Assembly (NCBI RefSeq): GCF_021347895.1
Contig: NC_067123.1
Location: 40,168,027-40,232,026, forward strand
Length of the DNA: 64,000 nt
Direction: 5' to 3'
DNA from: Acanthochromis polyacanthus
Lineage: Eukaryota; Chordata; Actinopteri; Pomacentridae
Shown here: piece by piece, positions 11,149 through 22,590 of the stretch
Layout of the letters: each line of letters starts with the position of its first letter
How positions within the stretch are numbered: position 1 is the stretch's first letter
Made by a program: the position numbers and the translations under genes
The notes under the pieces: generated by a model
The model's database searches: none
Told to the model about the DNA's origin: nothing
The model's input: the letters and a program-made list of their open reading frames with translations, nothing else

Positions 11149-11722
11149 TACCCTAGCCGCGCTAGACAACCCACGGCAAAGAATTTAATTCTCTGCCAGG
11201 GTGGGTCAAGTTACCCTCCATAAGGCTCGAGGCTGGATCCTCCTAAAACTGGCCGGACCAATCACCATGAAGTGTAGAGTCAGAAGGCGGGCGTAACGAA
11301 GTGACGACAGAGGCGCGACGATTCTGACAGAAACAACCGGCGCACAATAAACAGTTATCTTTCGACTCGGCTTTGGCCACAGCCCTTAAAGATTTGAAGC
11401 TAAAATTCAACTTGAAAGAAAAACAAAGGACGGCACTGAAGTGTTTCATTGAGAAGAAAGACGTATTTGGACTTATGCCGACGGGATATGGCAAATCCTT
11501 AATATACCAGTTGGCTCCGCTGGTTGGGAAGCTAATGGGACTTAGCCACAATCCGCCGGTGCTCTAGGAACTACGTCAGCCTATTCGTTGCACTGATTGG
11601 TTGTATACCTACCCAATTGCTGCAGAGTGATTTGAAAGACAACCTTTTAGCCCGCCTCCCTCCCTGTCGAACGGCCCTAGACCCTTGTGCCTTCAGAACA
11701 TGGGTCTAGCGTGGCTAGGCTA
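11149..11722. mobile_element. TIR element with 9-bp duplications carrying a helicase fragment
   Basis: A 574-bp element. Its left end is TACCCTAGCCGCGCTAGAC; the right end reversed is TAGCCTAGCCACGCTAGAC, differing at two positions. The perfect 9-bp direct repeat ATGTCAAGC flanks it at 11140-11148 and 11723-11731. A 9-bp duplication fits Mutator-like transposases better than hAT (8) or Tc1 (2), but the superfamily assignment is inference. Inside, on the plus strand, is a captured gene piece (11373-11567). The ensemble resembles a Pack-MULE. I recall similar repeats being common in fish genomes, so it is probably multicopy. Confidence 0.7.
11373..11567 (+). pseudogene. RecQ-type DNA helicase N-terminal fragment
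   Basis: The frame reads 64 residues to a TAG stop. Residues 34-50, MPTGYGKSLIYQLAPLV, are the ATP-binding Walker A region (motif I) in the form typical of RecQ-family helicases, which unwind DNA 3' to 5'. A lysine-rich stretch ending LKCFIEKKDVF precedes it, as in RecQ proteins just upstream of motif I. Everything after motif I is missing: no DEAH box, no helicase C domain, no RQC or HRDC. The first codon of the frame is TTG, and no in-frame ATG precedes the domain, so it is probably untranslated. It lies wholly within the inverted-repeat element and looks like one captured exon, or the 5' remnant of an autonomous element's own helicase gene. Its family is clear; its origin is not. Confidence 0.75.
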
Positions 11723-11731
11723 ATGTCAAGC

Positions 11732-12679
11732 ATGAGTCACAAAACTTAGCATTAGCTGGATAATAGCACAGCCTGGCAATTTCCAGGAAGAAACCCTTCA
11801 AAGAACAGTAGATTTCCTGTATATTCACTGAAAAAAAACATAGAACAATATATCATAGCATTCCCACCGTTGCTGCAGAGAATGTAAAATTAACAGTATA
11901 ACAGTTTAATTAAGGATAATTTCCCCCTAAAGCAAAAGTAGGCCAAATCCTAATGTTTGGAATTAATGTTTTCTTTATGATGAAACATAAAAAGAAAACA
12001 ATTTTTGCACCGCAACCCGCAAAAAAAAAACTACAACTGGGACCAAAAGTGGGACAGAAACCGGAAATCCCCGCCAGCGCCGCTGCTGCATACAATTACC
12101 CAGCGAGCACTAATGCTTTTTTCTTTCTGGGGTTGTACAGCTACATACATCAAGCAGTCTAAAGAAGTCATTTTTCACTTCGCTTGGGGAATGCTAAAGC
12201 AGAAGGTCTGGCCAGGCTGCAAGGACAAGAGCCAGGCAAATTACTCTGTCTCCCGCAATCAAGTAATGCCGTCTTTTAGAGTGACCTTGCAGCCGGACGA
12301 CGCTTGAAGCTGACCGGGATGAGTTTCTGCCCAACTCATTGTCTCCTGCTTTATCTCAGAAAGAAGGATGAACATCCACCCGGGCAGGTGCTTTACGCTT
12401 TTTATTTATCAGTCAATAAATCTGCAAATAAGGTTCCACATGCAGCTAAAAATACTTCAAAGTCACAACGACATTTGCCAGACAGATCAAAGCCAGTGTT
12501 TTTTTTGTTGTTTTTTTAGCTTCTGTGCTTATTGATAAATCTAGTTTGAAGTGAGCGCTACCACAGTGATTACCCCGAGCAGCTTTGATTCCTGACAGCT
12601 GGACCATTTGTTGCGTGTCATTCCCCAACTCCTTTCCCATATTTCCTGTCTCTCTCCACTGTTTCTTTAAAATGAAAGC
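11732..12679. other. Unannotated stretch
   Basis: Short open frames on both strands (for example 11953-12162 and 12005-12307) overlap each other and show no domain. No transposon termini were found. Confidence 0.3.
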
Positions 12680-12775
12680 ACAAAACATAAGTCAATTAAA
12701 TTCAGTTTTATCTCTACAGCACCAATTAAAGGTCAGATTGTCTCAGGACGCTTTACAGAACCCATGAACTCTGAA
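12680..12775 (-). repeat. Old interspersed repeat tail
   Basis: AGTCAATTAAATTCAGTTTT followed by a CACC-AATT segment and GGACGCTTTACAGAACCCAT is a degenerate version of the widespread fish text running from CAATTCAATTTTATTTATA to a GCGCTTTACA motif. It is probably a retrotransposon 3' end on the minus strand. The boundaries are soft. Confidence 0.4.
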
Positions 12776-12829
12776 ACAAACACAGAACTTTAACCTGGGG
12801 AGCTGAGCGAGACTAGCTGTTAGCTACAG

Positions 12830-13216
12830 TTAGCAGCTACTTATGCTAAGCTAAGCTAAGCTGGAGCTTCTCATTTACAGCAGAAGAAGACTGGGAGAGA
12901 CGACTCTGGAGAGTTTGACCAAAAATTGTTAAAAATTGAAACAAATTTGTACAAAATGACATAAAATTGTCCACAATCATTGAATTTGTGTCAAAAGTGA
13001 CTCCCAGAAATAATAAAAGTGTGTCCAGAAAGAGTCAAAAATGGTTGAAAATGACTCAAAGATTGTCCAGAATAACAGAATTTCATCCAGGATCAAACTC
13101 GGAAAACATTAATTAAAAAAACGTCCAAAATAATGAAGAAATGGCCAAAAAGTCCAAATGTCCAAACCTCATTGGTAGCCTCAGTTAGCAGCTCTCTATG
13201 CTAAGCTAAGCTAAGG
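12830..13216 (+). repeat. AAAATTGTCCA-type array between GCTAAG repeats
   Basis: Two related blocks (TTAGCAGCTACTTATGCTAA and TTAGCAGCTCTCTATGCTAA), each followed by GCTAAG repeats, bracket about 250 bp of degenerate tandem text based on AAAATTGTCCA / AAAATGACTC. The second block is a direct copy of the first, about 370 bp on. I read it as a decayed minisatellite inside a duplicated fish repeat. Confidence 0.45.
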
Positions 13217-15202
13217 TGCTGCTGGAGGTTCAGCAGAGGATGATGAACAACAAAATAACCCTAATAAGTGGGTGAAGGTGATCTAGCTTCTACGGTTTTC
13301 TATTTTTAAAGGACCAAACTGATCTGAGATCATTAGTTTTACCCGATGTTTTACCAGTTTTTGTTAACTTGTGACATTCTTTTAAATTAGAAATATTGTG
13401 TGATATTTGTGAAGCTTTCTTTCAGAAGTCGGTGTCTCCTGAAGGTCAACACATGTAGGAAGGTTTGCCCTTCTCGTTAAAAGTCTTGCATGTTCTCGAC
13501 ATTTTCAGATTCTCTACCAACGATTCGACCTGCTGCCAGGGTCACCCAGCACGTCCTCTAGAAGAATCCATTAAAACCAGATGAGAAACTGCATTTCTTT
13601 GGGGAAATAAACCTGTTTGCAGTTCTATCCCAAACACGAGGACATACGAAAACTGTTTCCGTAGCAGTTTTGACCTCATCTTGTCTGGCTTTCATCCCTT
13701 TTCCACCTTGAGTCAGGAAAAAGTCCTGCATATTTTACATCTAAACGTTGCATCCTGTTCCATTTCAGTGCAAATTTATGAGATTAGCTTCGACGTCCAT
13801 TTGGAGTCTCGCCCTTCAGTATTTTGTGGGTCGCTCAATGATTTCATCATGAAGATGGTCGGGATGTATCGATTCTGTCATCAGTAATGGCTCTATTGAA
13901 GCTACAGCTTTAAAGTTGGAGCAGTTTCAATGCTGTAAACATCATCCAACATCTTTCAGAGGCAGGAGAAGATGCAGGACAGCAGGAAGATGGCAGTTTG
14001 AAAGGTAGAATACAGAGTTTGGAGGGCGAGGTGAGGCTGTCTCGCATGAACTGCACAGACAACAAACAGATGCAGAGCAGGAGAGGAATCAGAGGAAAGC
14101 TTCTTACTGCAGAACACAAGCAGAGAGGAGATAAGAGGCAGAAGTAAGGGGAGCAGTGAGATAAAGAGGGATGACATTTTGACTTATAGCTGGTTATTTT
14201 TCTGCCCCGGACGCTTCTAAAGCATTCATCCCTCATTGTGAGCCGCTAAAATAGAAGGATTTTTGCTGCTGTGTTTGAGGGGCACAGCTGGACTCAGATC
14301 ATCAGGCTTCTCTTTTCACTTTACAGGAAGTCAATAAAGCGTAGATGCTTGAAATAAGCGAGAAATGGGGCAGACGCACACAAAAAAGGACTCGTAACCT
14401 TCCATATACACTGAGGTTTAAGTCGGCTGCGTCGCAACAGTGGAAGTAGGTCACAATGAAGTCTGTTGTTTCCGAAGTCAGGCATAAAATCTGAAAAATG
14501 AATAAAAAATGTGTCATTTCAGCTTTTCTTCCTGAAACAGCCAGGAAGGAAATAGTGTGTCTGTTGGGGATTATTTTCAGAGCACATTTTTGGATCGCAC
14601 AATGGATTAAGATCCAAAAAATAACTGATTTTAAGTCCAATTCATGAAAAGTAGTTCTGTTTAGAGCATGATGAGAAAAGACGCAGCGCAGAGACTTCCT
14701 AACAGCTGCCCTCGTTAATTATCGTTCAACAAAAAAAGCCGAACAATGAAACGTTTCCGTGCAGCCCCAGATTTACTGCACTATAGGCCGTGGCCTGAGG
14801 AGGGAAATCATGAAGGAGGAAGAGAGAAATTAAACCACCGCAATAAAGATTTTCATGGACATACGTACCCAGAGCAGCAGCAGTGATCTATACCTCCTCA
14901 GCATTAATGAAAGCTCCAACGAGGAGAAGATTTTTATTCATTTTTTGAAAATATTTACAATTTTTTTGTTTTTTTGAATTTCTTTTTCTTGCCAAATTTG
15001 AAGATTTTTTTTAAACAAATAAAACTTTTGAGGGAAACTTTTAAGGACTTTTCATCCTGAAGATTTTGCAATTTTTTTTTTATAAATTTGGGGAATTTTT
15101 TGCTGAGTTTTTATTTATTTTTCAGACAAGGAAACAATATTTTCTGGTGCCGTAAATGAGAACAAGAGGAGGATTAAGACACCTAAACGGGACAATCCTG
15201 GT
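13217..15202. other. Unannotated stretch
   Basis: No supported gene. Poly(T) runs are frequent from 14935 to 15120. Minus-strand open frames at 13910-14236 and 14302-14640 show no domain. Confidence 0.3.
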
Positions 15203-15398
15203 AAAATAAAGTATAAAATAAGTTTCCTCAGCTAATTTTAAGATCCCAATATTCTAAATATCATCTCTTATTTTAAGAAATCTTACCGAGCCATTTTTCA
15301 CTTGTTCTATCGTCAGATTTTTTTTCACTCATTTCAAGGTAAAAGTTCCTTGAAATAAGTTTTTTTTCTTGTTTTGAGAGGAGCATTTTTTCCAGTGT
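15203..15398. mobile_element. Half of a CACTG-ended MITE
   Basis: The right end, GAGAGGAGCATTTTTTCCAG followed by TG, and the repeated TTATTTCAAG / CTTGAAATAAG words around 15338-15362 match a widespread fish MITE type whose ends read CACTG inward. The opposite end was not found, so this is a truncated copy. Confidence 0.4.
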
Positions 15399-16363
15399 AA
15401 AACAGATCTTTAAAGACAGTTGTCTCACAACGAGTTTTTTCCTCAGAAATCTCCACTTCAGCAGCTCTTACAAACAACAAACATTCCTGTTTTATTCCTT
15501 TCTACATTCTGAAGGTTGTTTATACAGCAGGGTTTGTTCATTTATCATTCATAACCTGGGTTTTAGAACATTTTACTCCTAAAACATGACAAAAAACGGA
15601 GGTTTTATCTGGCTATTGACAGTATTTTCTGACTTCTGGAGCCATAAAAACATCTCAAACTCTTCTTGGAGAAACAAAATTGAAACTTTGAAGCTGACTT
15701 TTTACAGTAGTCACATTTCTTGTCTGAAAAAAACTATAAATTAAGGCACATTTTGATCAATAACACCTTATTTTGCATATTCAGATATGACATTTGAGGA
15801 AACTTTTAATCCAAACCAGTCACTGCTTTGCTGGAAGTAATCAGCTGTGGGAGTTTAATGTTTTTACTCTGTTCTACTCTAAAATATAGTGACTATAACC
15901 TACAAACTGATCTGTTCCAACCCCACAGTGTTTGGAATGTTTGGAACAGCATTCCCATCCTCCAGGTATTACATCCTGATTTTCCCAAATGGAATTCCGA
16001 TTGGATGGCTGGTTTGACTCCTTTGGGAATGAAGAGAAAGAAAGACCTGCCTGACTCTAGTCTCAGTGTAGGAACTGTGTGGTCTGTTTGGAGGAAACTG
16101 TGACTTTTTGGTTCAGATTAAGTCAGACAGAGGAGTCTGTGATGTGAAAATGAAACCGCCACACAATATTTTAGTGTATTTGTTGCTTCTGAGATGCTTT
16201 TTCATGATTCCACATATTCTGTCACTGAGCCAGTTTGGTTTAAAGCAAATATTTCAAAATGAACAACAGAGTAATACAGTAGATTAATAGATGAGTCATC
16301 CAAAAGTAAATGTGTAAATGGCGACATCTGTAAGTTAAAAATGCATTCCATTCAGCTTTAATG
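15399..16363. other. Unannotated stretch
   Basis: AT-rich text with no supported gene. A short open frame at 15828-16103 has no domain. Confidence 0.3.
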
Positions 16364-16979
16364 TACGGTGGCCGACAGGTGCAAACGCGCTGCAAACACA
16401 GAAATGATCCAAAACCAAAAACTCACAAACACACAAAACACATGCAAGAAAAAAATGCTGCAAGAGAAACATGCTGCAATGACAGAAACGATGCAGAAGG
16501 AAAGACTTACAAAAACAGATGCAAACGAAAAATGCTGCAAATATATAAAAACACACACAAAACCCCAGAACAACCGCAAGAGAAAAACGCTGCAAATTCA
16601 ATCCACAACGGAAGTGCACCAGACACGAAGGAGAAAAAAGTGAAAGTGTCTGATGTTTATAAAGGAAAACGTACCTTTTCACACTGAAAGAAATTGCACG
16701 CCTTCTTTTTCTTCTCCTTCGTGTCTGGTGCACTTCTGTTGTGGATTGAATTTGCAGCGTTTTTCTCTTGCGGTTGTTCTGGGGTTTTGTGTGTTTTTAT
16801 ATATTTGCAGCATTTTTCGTTTGCATCTGTTTTGTGATTTCGTAAGTCTTTGCTCCTGCATCCTTTCTGTGATTGCAGCATGTTTCTCTTGCAGCATTTT
16901 TTTCTTCCATGTGTTTGTGAGTTTTTGGTTTTGGATCATTTCTGTGTTTGCAGCGCTTTAGCACCTGTCGGCCACCGTA
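16364..16979. mobile_element. 616-bp near-perfect palindrome (foldback element)
   Basis: The left arm begins TACGGTGGCCGACAGGTGC and the right arm is its reverse complement, ending at 16979. The arms are about 275 bp each with few differences, around a spacer near 16640-16700. Within each arm are loosely repeated words such as GCAAACGAAAAATGCTGCAA. TA at each end could be the target duplication; TAATG also lies just outside both ends. It has no coding capacity: the frames on both strands are mirror shadows of each other. Any transcript would be a long hairpin. The superfamily is unclear. Confidence 0.75.
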
Positions 16980-17931
16980 GTAATGACTCCAGGTGATGTA
17001 GCCGTCATAGTTTTGATTTTTTTTTTTTTTGCATTCTGTTTTATATATTCACACACATCCTTTCTGCTTACGTTTTGGTTGCTTCTGTGAAATAACTGAC
17101 TCGGTTTAATCACTGAAAACACTTCCTCTCGTTAGCCTCGCGGCCCCAGAGCCGGGCAGCGACGACGTACCGACGACAGAAAGTGTAACCCGCTCCTGTT
17201 TCAGAACCAGTGACGAATATTAAACAGTGTTCCATTATTGATGCGTTCGCCTGAAGGCTGCCTGAACGTTGAGGCCGGTCCAGGTGGAGCATCCGCCTTC
17301 CACTGATTTAAGCAGCTGGATACAGCAGAGAAACTGTGATATTATTCAGAAGAGAAACCGGCAAAAACTGCAAATGAGAGCCCAGACGTCAGATGAATGT
17401 AGAGCAACAAAAAGTGGAATGTCTTCCTGGAGAAAATGCACACGAGGGAAAGTAGAAAGTCTGACAGGAAAGTAGTAAACATGGAGGCAGCAGAAAGTTT
17501 GGACTGAGGGAGCTCATGGTTGGGTTAGTTTGTCTAATACGTCCTGCTAGCTTCTAGCTAGCTTACAAATGCTACTTTAAGAGCGTATATTTTGTCCTTA
17601 TTTTGCAGATTTCTTCAGTATTTTGGAAGTGCACAAACATATCAAAAACAGACTGAATGTCTTTGTCTCGAGTAAACTTACATCAAAAATCCTTTAATAA
17701 ATAAGTGATTTTCAACATAAAAAAACTTGATTGGAATCTCACAAATATTTCTTTTTTATTTAATAGAACAAGCTGTTCAAGTTGGAAACATATTGCTAAA
17801 AACACACATTTACTGACAGTTGGAGTGTTGGCTCTGGAAGTTTCCACAGATTTGTTCAATGGCAGATATCTCATTGTTGAATGGACGAGTTTTCTGGTAA
17901 TCAGTCAAAATACGGTTTTTAGCATTGTTCA
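16980..17931. other. Unannotated stretch
   Basis: It holds a poly(T) run at 17017-17029. No exon or transposon end is recognised, though the AT-rich part from 17680 adjoins the LINE tail that follows. Confidence 0.3.
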
Positions 17932-18110
17932 TCATTTTAGAATAGAACAGAATATCTTTTATTACTACACAAGGGGAAATTTGCAGCAAAGTGACAGTTA
18001 GAAAACAGAGAACACATCTATAAATTAAAGACACAAGATATATACACTGTATACACAATACAAATAAGAAAAAAATACACACTGGGACACTATTTTATAT
18101 CATTTATCAT
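17932..18110 (-). mobile_element. LINE 3' end
   Basis: On the minus strand the segment ends GCTGCAAATTTCCCCTTGTG, then AATAAAAGATATTCTGTTCT and ATTCT repeats. This is the standard 3' tail of a fish non-LTR retrotransposon. The body upstream is AT-rich 3' UTR. No reverse transcriptase remains. Confidence 0.55.
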
Positions 18111-18557
18111 CATATTTACCAATCTATAGAATTAGATTTATTATTATTGTACTTATTAGTGTAATTAGTAGCGGTAGTAGTATTATTATTAGTAATATTG
18201 TTATGAAGTAATTCTTTGTTTTTACACTTTCATAGCTACAAAATGTATTTTCATTATGGGAAATAATTTTATAATTTTTTTAGATGGTTGTTTCATGTTT
18301 TGCAGTATTTTTTCAGTTATTTTTTGACAGCCCACCTGCTGGAATATAACTGATTATTACTTTAGGTCTGTTTTTACGTTTTGTAACAGCGTACTTCATA
18401 ATGGAAATAAACTTTTAAAAACTGGACCAAGATGCTGAACCTATAAGTTCAAACTTTTCCTGCTGGTGGTTTTCCTTTATCACTCAGCTGGTGAAAAACA
18501 AGTCAACAAACAACTCTGCAAAGTGTTTTAAAGAGTGTTTCTGTCACTCAGACGCTA
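18111..18557. other. Unannotated AT-rich stretch
   Basis: Mostly A/T with a degenerate TTATTA run at 18138-18202. Nothing else recognised. Confidence 0.35.
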
Positions 18558-18622
18558 ATGGAGGAAGCAGGTATCAAACGGACAAACTTTACAATCAGAA
18601 CCACTGCACCACCTGAGCCAAA
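18558..18622 (-). mobile_element. Possible decayed tRNA-derived SINE head
   Basis: Read on the minus strand, TGGCTCAGGTGGTGCAGTGG resembles a tRNA D-arm with A box, and about 35 bp later CCGTTTGATACC resembles a degraded B box. No body or tail was recognised, so this is tentative. Confidence 0.3.
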
Positions 18623-19403
18623 CAACCCAGATCCAGCTAAACGTAGAATCGACTGGAAGCTGAGCTTAGTTGTGAAAACTTTGGCATTGTTGCCTCCAGG
18701 ATCAGAGCCGGTACTTTTGGATTGATTCTTTCTGTCGGATCCTTGAATCCCCAGCAACAGTCGAGAGCCAACCGCACCCCGAGAAGATCTCAAATACCGA
18801 AAGACGCTTTAAAAACGGTGGAAAAAAACACTGTGTGAAAGTGAAACAGGACCTCGCTTTAAAAAAAAGACGGTGCAAGCTCAGCTAAAGCCTTCCCTGG
18901 AAGACAGACAGACTCCGACAAAAAGGAGACACAAAGTCAGAAGAGAGGAAGGCAGGTAAAGACAGAATAAGGCAAAAAGATTCGCCATGGGTGATTTGGG
19001 GAAGGAGATGCGCTCGACGCCGTCTGCTGCTGTCATTCGGCGTCTCTGGCTGGAAGAAAAGAGGCGGAATAAAGGCTGAGAGAGGAGTCGGAGTAACAGA
19101 AGCAGACACGAGGCATTGAAGAAGAAGTCTCAGAAAAATACAGCTCAAAACCGCTTAAAACCCAACACTGGGCAAGAAATACGACACGAACACACTCAGA
19201 TGTCACGCTTGTATCACGATGCTTTTCTTTGACCTTCACTTTAGAACGAAGTACGCGGATGAATGAAGGATAATTAAAGCTAAATTAACCTAGTTTCTGC
19301 TGCATTTAATGTTTCTGCATTCAAGAACACATACACAGCACCAGTTTTGGCAAATTTATTTCTGTTAAAAGTGTTAAAGCTGCTTGAAATCACACGGATA
19401 TAG
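18623..19403. other. Unannotated stretch
   Basis: Purine-rich in parts (18890-19090). No gene recognised. Confidence 0.3.
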
Positions 19404-20091
19404 ATTAAAGCTGCAAGCAGCGTTGGTCGGGGCCTTGGCTATCCCACGCATGTCCATCAGGTGGCGCCGCAACTGAGAGCGTTTATCAGCCGATGGATGC
19501 GATTATGGCCCGACTCTGATCAAACATGTAAGGTTCGAGGCAGATTGGAGCATGTAGAGGGTAGTTAGGCAGCACTTCCTGTTTCACAGTAAAACATCCA
19601 AAATGGCCGCAATCCGCTGGTCGCCATTTCCACGCCCTCAGACTTTTGCTGAGCATTTTTGATAAATTTTGATCACCTATGCTGGTCCAATTTGAGCTCT
19701 CTCAGGGTTAGCCTGTTTGAGTTTAGAGCTTTTTAAAATGTCCAAAAGTGACCCAAAAGCATCCTAAATATGAATCATAATTCAAAATGGCTGACTTCCT
19801 GTTGGGTTTTGGGCATTGATGCAAGAGGCTTTTTGCGTGTCCTGATGAGTTACATATGTGCACTGAATTTCATAGCTGTAGGTGAAACGTGGTCTGGGGG
19901 CTGAATTTTCATAATATTCCAGGGGGCGCTATTGAGCCATTTTGGCACATGTGTCATTTTCTGTAAAATTTTTCGCCGGTCCTGATGGTGTGTGCCAATT
20001 TTCATGCATTTAAGTATTCTTAGGGCATCAAAAAAGCATTTTTCCCGTCCGTAGAAAAAGCATAATAGTATTTCCTCGCATTCCAATAGAT
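19404..20091. mobile_element. Fish interspersed repeat, AAGCTGCAAGCAGCG type
   Basis: It starts ATTAAAGCTGCAAGCAGCGT and continues with words such as CAAAATGGCTGACTTCCTGT, GGGGGCGCTATTGAGCCATT and CCAATTTTCATGCATTTAAG, all familiar from a very common teleost repeat. It ends at CATTCCAATAGAT, where hAT copy B begins, so copy B either inserted here or replaced the expected end. No coding capacity was seen. Confidence 0.55.
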
Positions 20092-20875
20092 CAGGGGTGT
20101 CCACCATGAGGCCCGTGGTCCAAAAGTGGTCCTCCAGAGGGTCCAACATGAGGCCCATGGTCCAAAAGTGGTCCTCCAGAGGGTCCAATCCCTCAAATTG
20201 GAAAAATTACAGAGAAGACATTAACTGCAGATTGTAAATTAGTAAAAGTATAAATTTAAAATCATTTCTAGACCATGACAAGTTGTTTGGATCATGAAGT
20301 AAAATACTAGATTGTTCTTTTGCGTCTCATTTTTGTTGTCTTGTTTTTGTTGTTTTTGTCTAACTTTCGTCGTTCGTCTCATGTTTTTGACGTTTTGTTT
20401 CTTGTTTTTGCCCATTTTTCTGTGGAATCTTTCGTCCCTTTTTTGTTTTGTTTCATGTCGTTTGTCAAACTTTTTGTGTCTTGCTTTTGTCATTTTATGT
20501 CTCATTTATGTATTATTTTGTCTGATTTTTGTCATTTGCACGTTTTTGTCCTTTTGCGTTTCCTTTTTGTCTCACTTGTGTTTTTTGTCATTTTGTATTT
20601 TGCGTTATTCGTTGTTTGAAGCCATTTTGTGTTTTTGTTGTCTCGTTTCTGTCCATTTTTTGTCACTTTGTAACGTTTTTGTCTCCTTTTTGTTTTATTT
20701 CCTGTTATTTGTCTAATTGCTTTGATGTTTTGTGTCTCAGTTTCACAATGTTTTGTCTTGTTTTGTTGTTTTTTGTCGTTTTTTTATCTGACTTTTGTCG
20801 TTTTGCTCGTATAGTAAAAACTGGTCTGGCCCACTTGGCACCAAACTGGGCTAAATGTGGCCCCTGGACTAAAAC
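20092..20875 (+). mobile_element. hAT-array family, copy B
   Basis: It starts with the left terminal repeat CAGGGGTGTCCACCATGAGG. The first 42 bp (GTCCAACATGAGGCCCGTGG and on) are tandemly duplicated. The conserved left flank to ATCATTTCTAGACCATGACA follows, then a TTTTGTC array at about 20300-20810. The right flank is mostly deleted, leaving ACCAAACTGGGCTAAATGTG, and the right terminal repeat is absent. Confidence 0.8.
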
Positions 20876-21760
20876 AATGCTGGTAATCTAATGAGCTTCT
20901 GAATATCAAGTTTGGAAATTTCATTTGCTCCCTGCTCTTAGGTAGCTGCGGTTTATTTGCCCACTCAGTATGTGTAAAATGACATCTACAAAAGCAAATC
21001 CAAACATAACACTGCATTATTTCTCAGCACTGCCTATCTCCATGCTTATAATTCCCCAGATTCATTCTATTCTCACATAGAAGCTGCCCTACAGCCGCCA
21101 GGAGACTCTGCTGGAGCGGGAACATGTGAATTATTTACCTCACACATCAGATAATCACGCTGGATCCTCTCTAATCAGGACTCGGGACACGTCGCCATCG
21201 CACACCGACTCACAAGGTCACTTTTGATCTAAAGGATCTGCAGCTCTGGAACCTCGAAAATAAGCGCAGCAGAGAGCAGGCAGAACTACGGCTTTGATTC
21301 ACATTTTAGCTGCTAAATCAGTGGGATGTGTGTTGTCTGTTGTCTGTCTTGTTCTTCGGGTTCAGTGTCATTTTATTTGCTCCCTGTAGGTTTTCTGGAG
21401 TTTTCCACGTCTTGTCTTTGCCTCTTTGAGTGCTTCGAGATTAAACAAGAATATCATGAAACGCTGTACACACCTGTGGGGAAAGTCCTGTGGAGTGGAG
21501 GAGCTAGAAATAATTGCTGTTCAGTCAGTTGGTAGTTGACTTTGAGGCCTCTCGTTCCTCGTCAGCTCACTAGACATCTGCTGTAAAAGCCTCGACCCGT
21601 CCGATTATTCGATCATGGTCCCACAAAGCTCCTCCTAAACCCCCATCAGCCTCAGGACAGCAGCCGAGATGATGATGAGACAACAACCTGCAGCTTTTTA
21701 TTCTATGTTTATCCTCACCATCAATCCCCCCGTTAGCTCACACCGCCTTTTCCTGTAGAG
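20876..21760. other. Unannotated stretch, possible conserved non-coding DNA
   Basis: The part 21010-21260 is free of simple repeats and contains homeodomain-like TAAT cores (CAGATAATCACG, CTCTAATCAGGA). No gene is recognised. The frame at 21326-21535 has no domain. Confidence 0.3.
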
Positions 21761-22590
21761 CAGGAGCGTCAAACATGAGGCCCACGGTCCAAAACCGGCC
21801 CACCAGATGGTCCAAAACCGGCCCACCAGATGACTTTACAAAGTGTAAAAATTACAGAGAAGACATCAACTGCAGATTGTAAATTAGTAAAACTATAAAT
21901 TTAAAATAATTTCTAGACCATGACAAGTTGTTTGGATCAGAAAGGAAAATACTAGATTGTTCTTTTGTCCTTTTGTGTCTCATTTCTGTAAAATTTTCTC
22001 ATTTTTGGTGTTTTTTTGTCTGGCTTTTATCATTTCTATCACATTTTTGTAATTTTGTTTGATGGTTTGTCATTTTTTTGTCTCGTTTGTATATTTTTGT
22101 AACGTTTTGTCTCATTTTTATCACTTTTGTGTTTTGCTTCGCGTCGTTTGTCTCACTTTTTGTCTTTTTTTTGTCTAACTTCTATCGTTTGTGTCACGTT
22201 TTTGTCGTTTTGCTTCTCGTTTTTATCTTTTTCTCTTTCCTTTTTATCTCGCTTGTGTTTTTGTCTCATTTCTGTCATTTTGTGTTTTGCTTTATTCATT
22301 GTTTTGTGCATCATTTTTGTAATGCTTCATGGTTTTGTCTCTGTCTCGTTTGTGTCCATTTCATTGCAACTTTTTTGTCTAATTTTTTGTCTCTTTTTCA
22401 TTGGTCTCATTTTTTTGTCATTTTGTTTCTCGCTTTTGTCGTTATGTCTCATTTTTTGTAATATTTTGTCTTGTCTTTGTTATTTTTTGTGTTTTTTTTA
22501 AAAGTAAAACACTGTATCGACTAAATGTTGTGTTCCTTTGTAGACACTCTGTAATCTGGAAGCTGTAGTGTGGAAATGATAAACTGAGGT
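21761..22590 (+). mobile_element. hAT-array family, copy C
   Basis: The left end CAGGAGCGTCAAACATGAGG is followed by GTCCAAAACCGGCCCACCAG, present twice in tandem (23-bp unit). That wording matches the sister family at 43197, but the rest (left flank, TTTTGTC array 21957-22500, partial right flank with CTAAATGTTGTGTTCCTTTG) matches the main family. The right terminal repeat is missing. It may be a recombinant of two subfamilies. Confidence 0.75.

Noticed and set aside
16361..16961. Several Lys/Asn-rich and Phe/Cys-rich proteins around 16.4-16.9 kb
   Set aside because: Mirror-image frames produced by the two arms of the palindrome.
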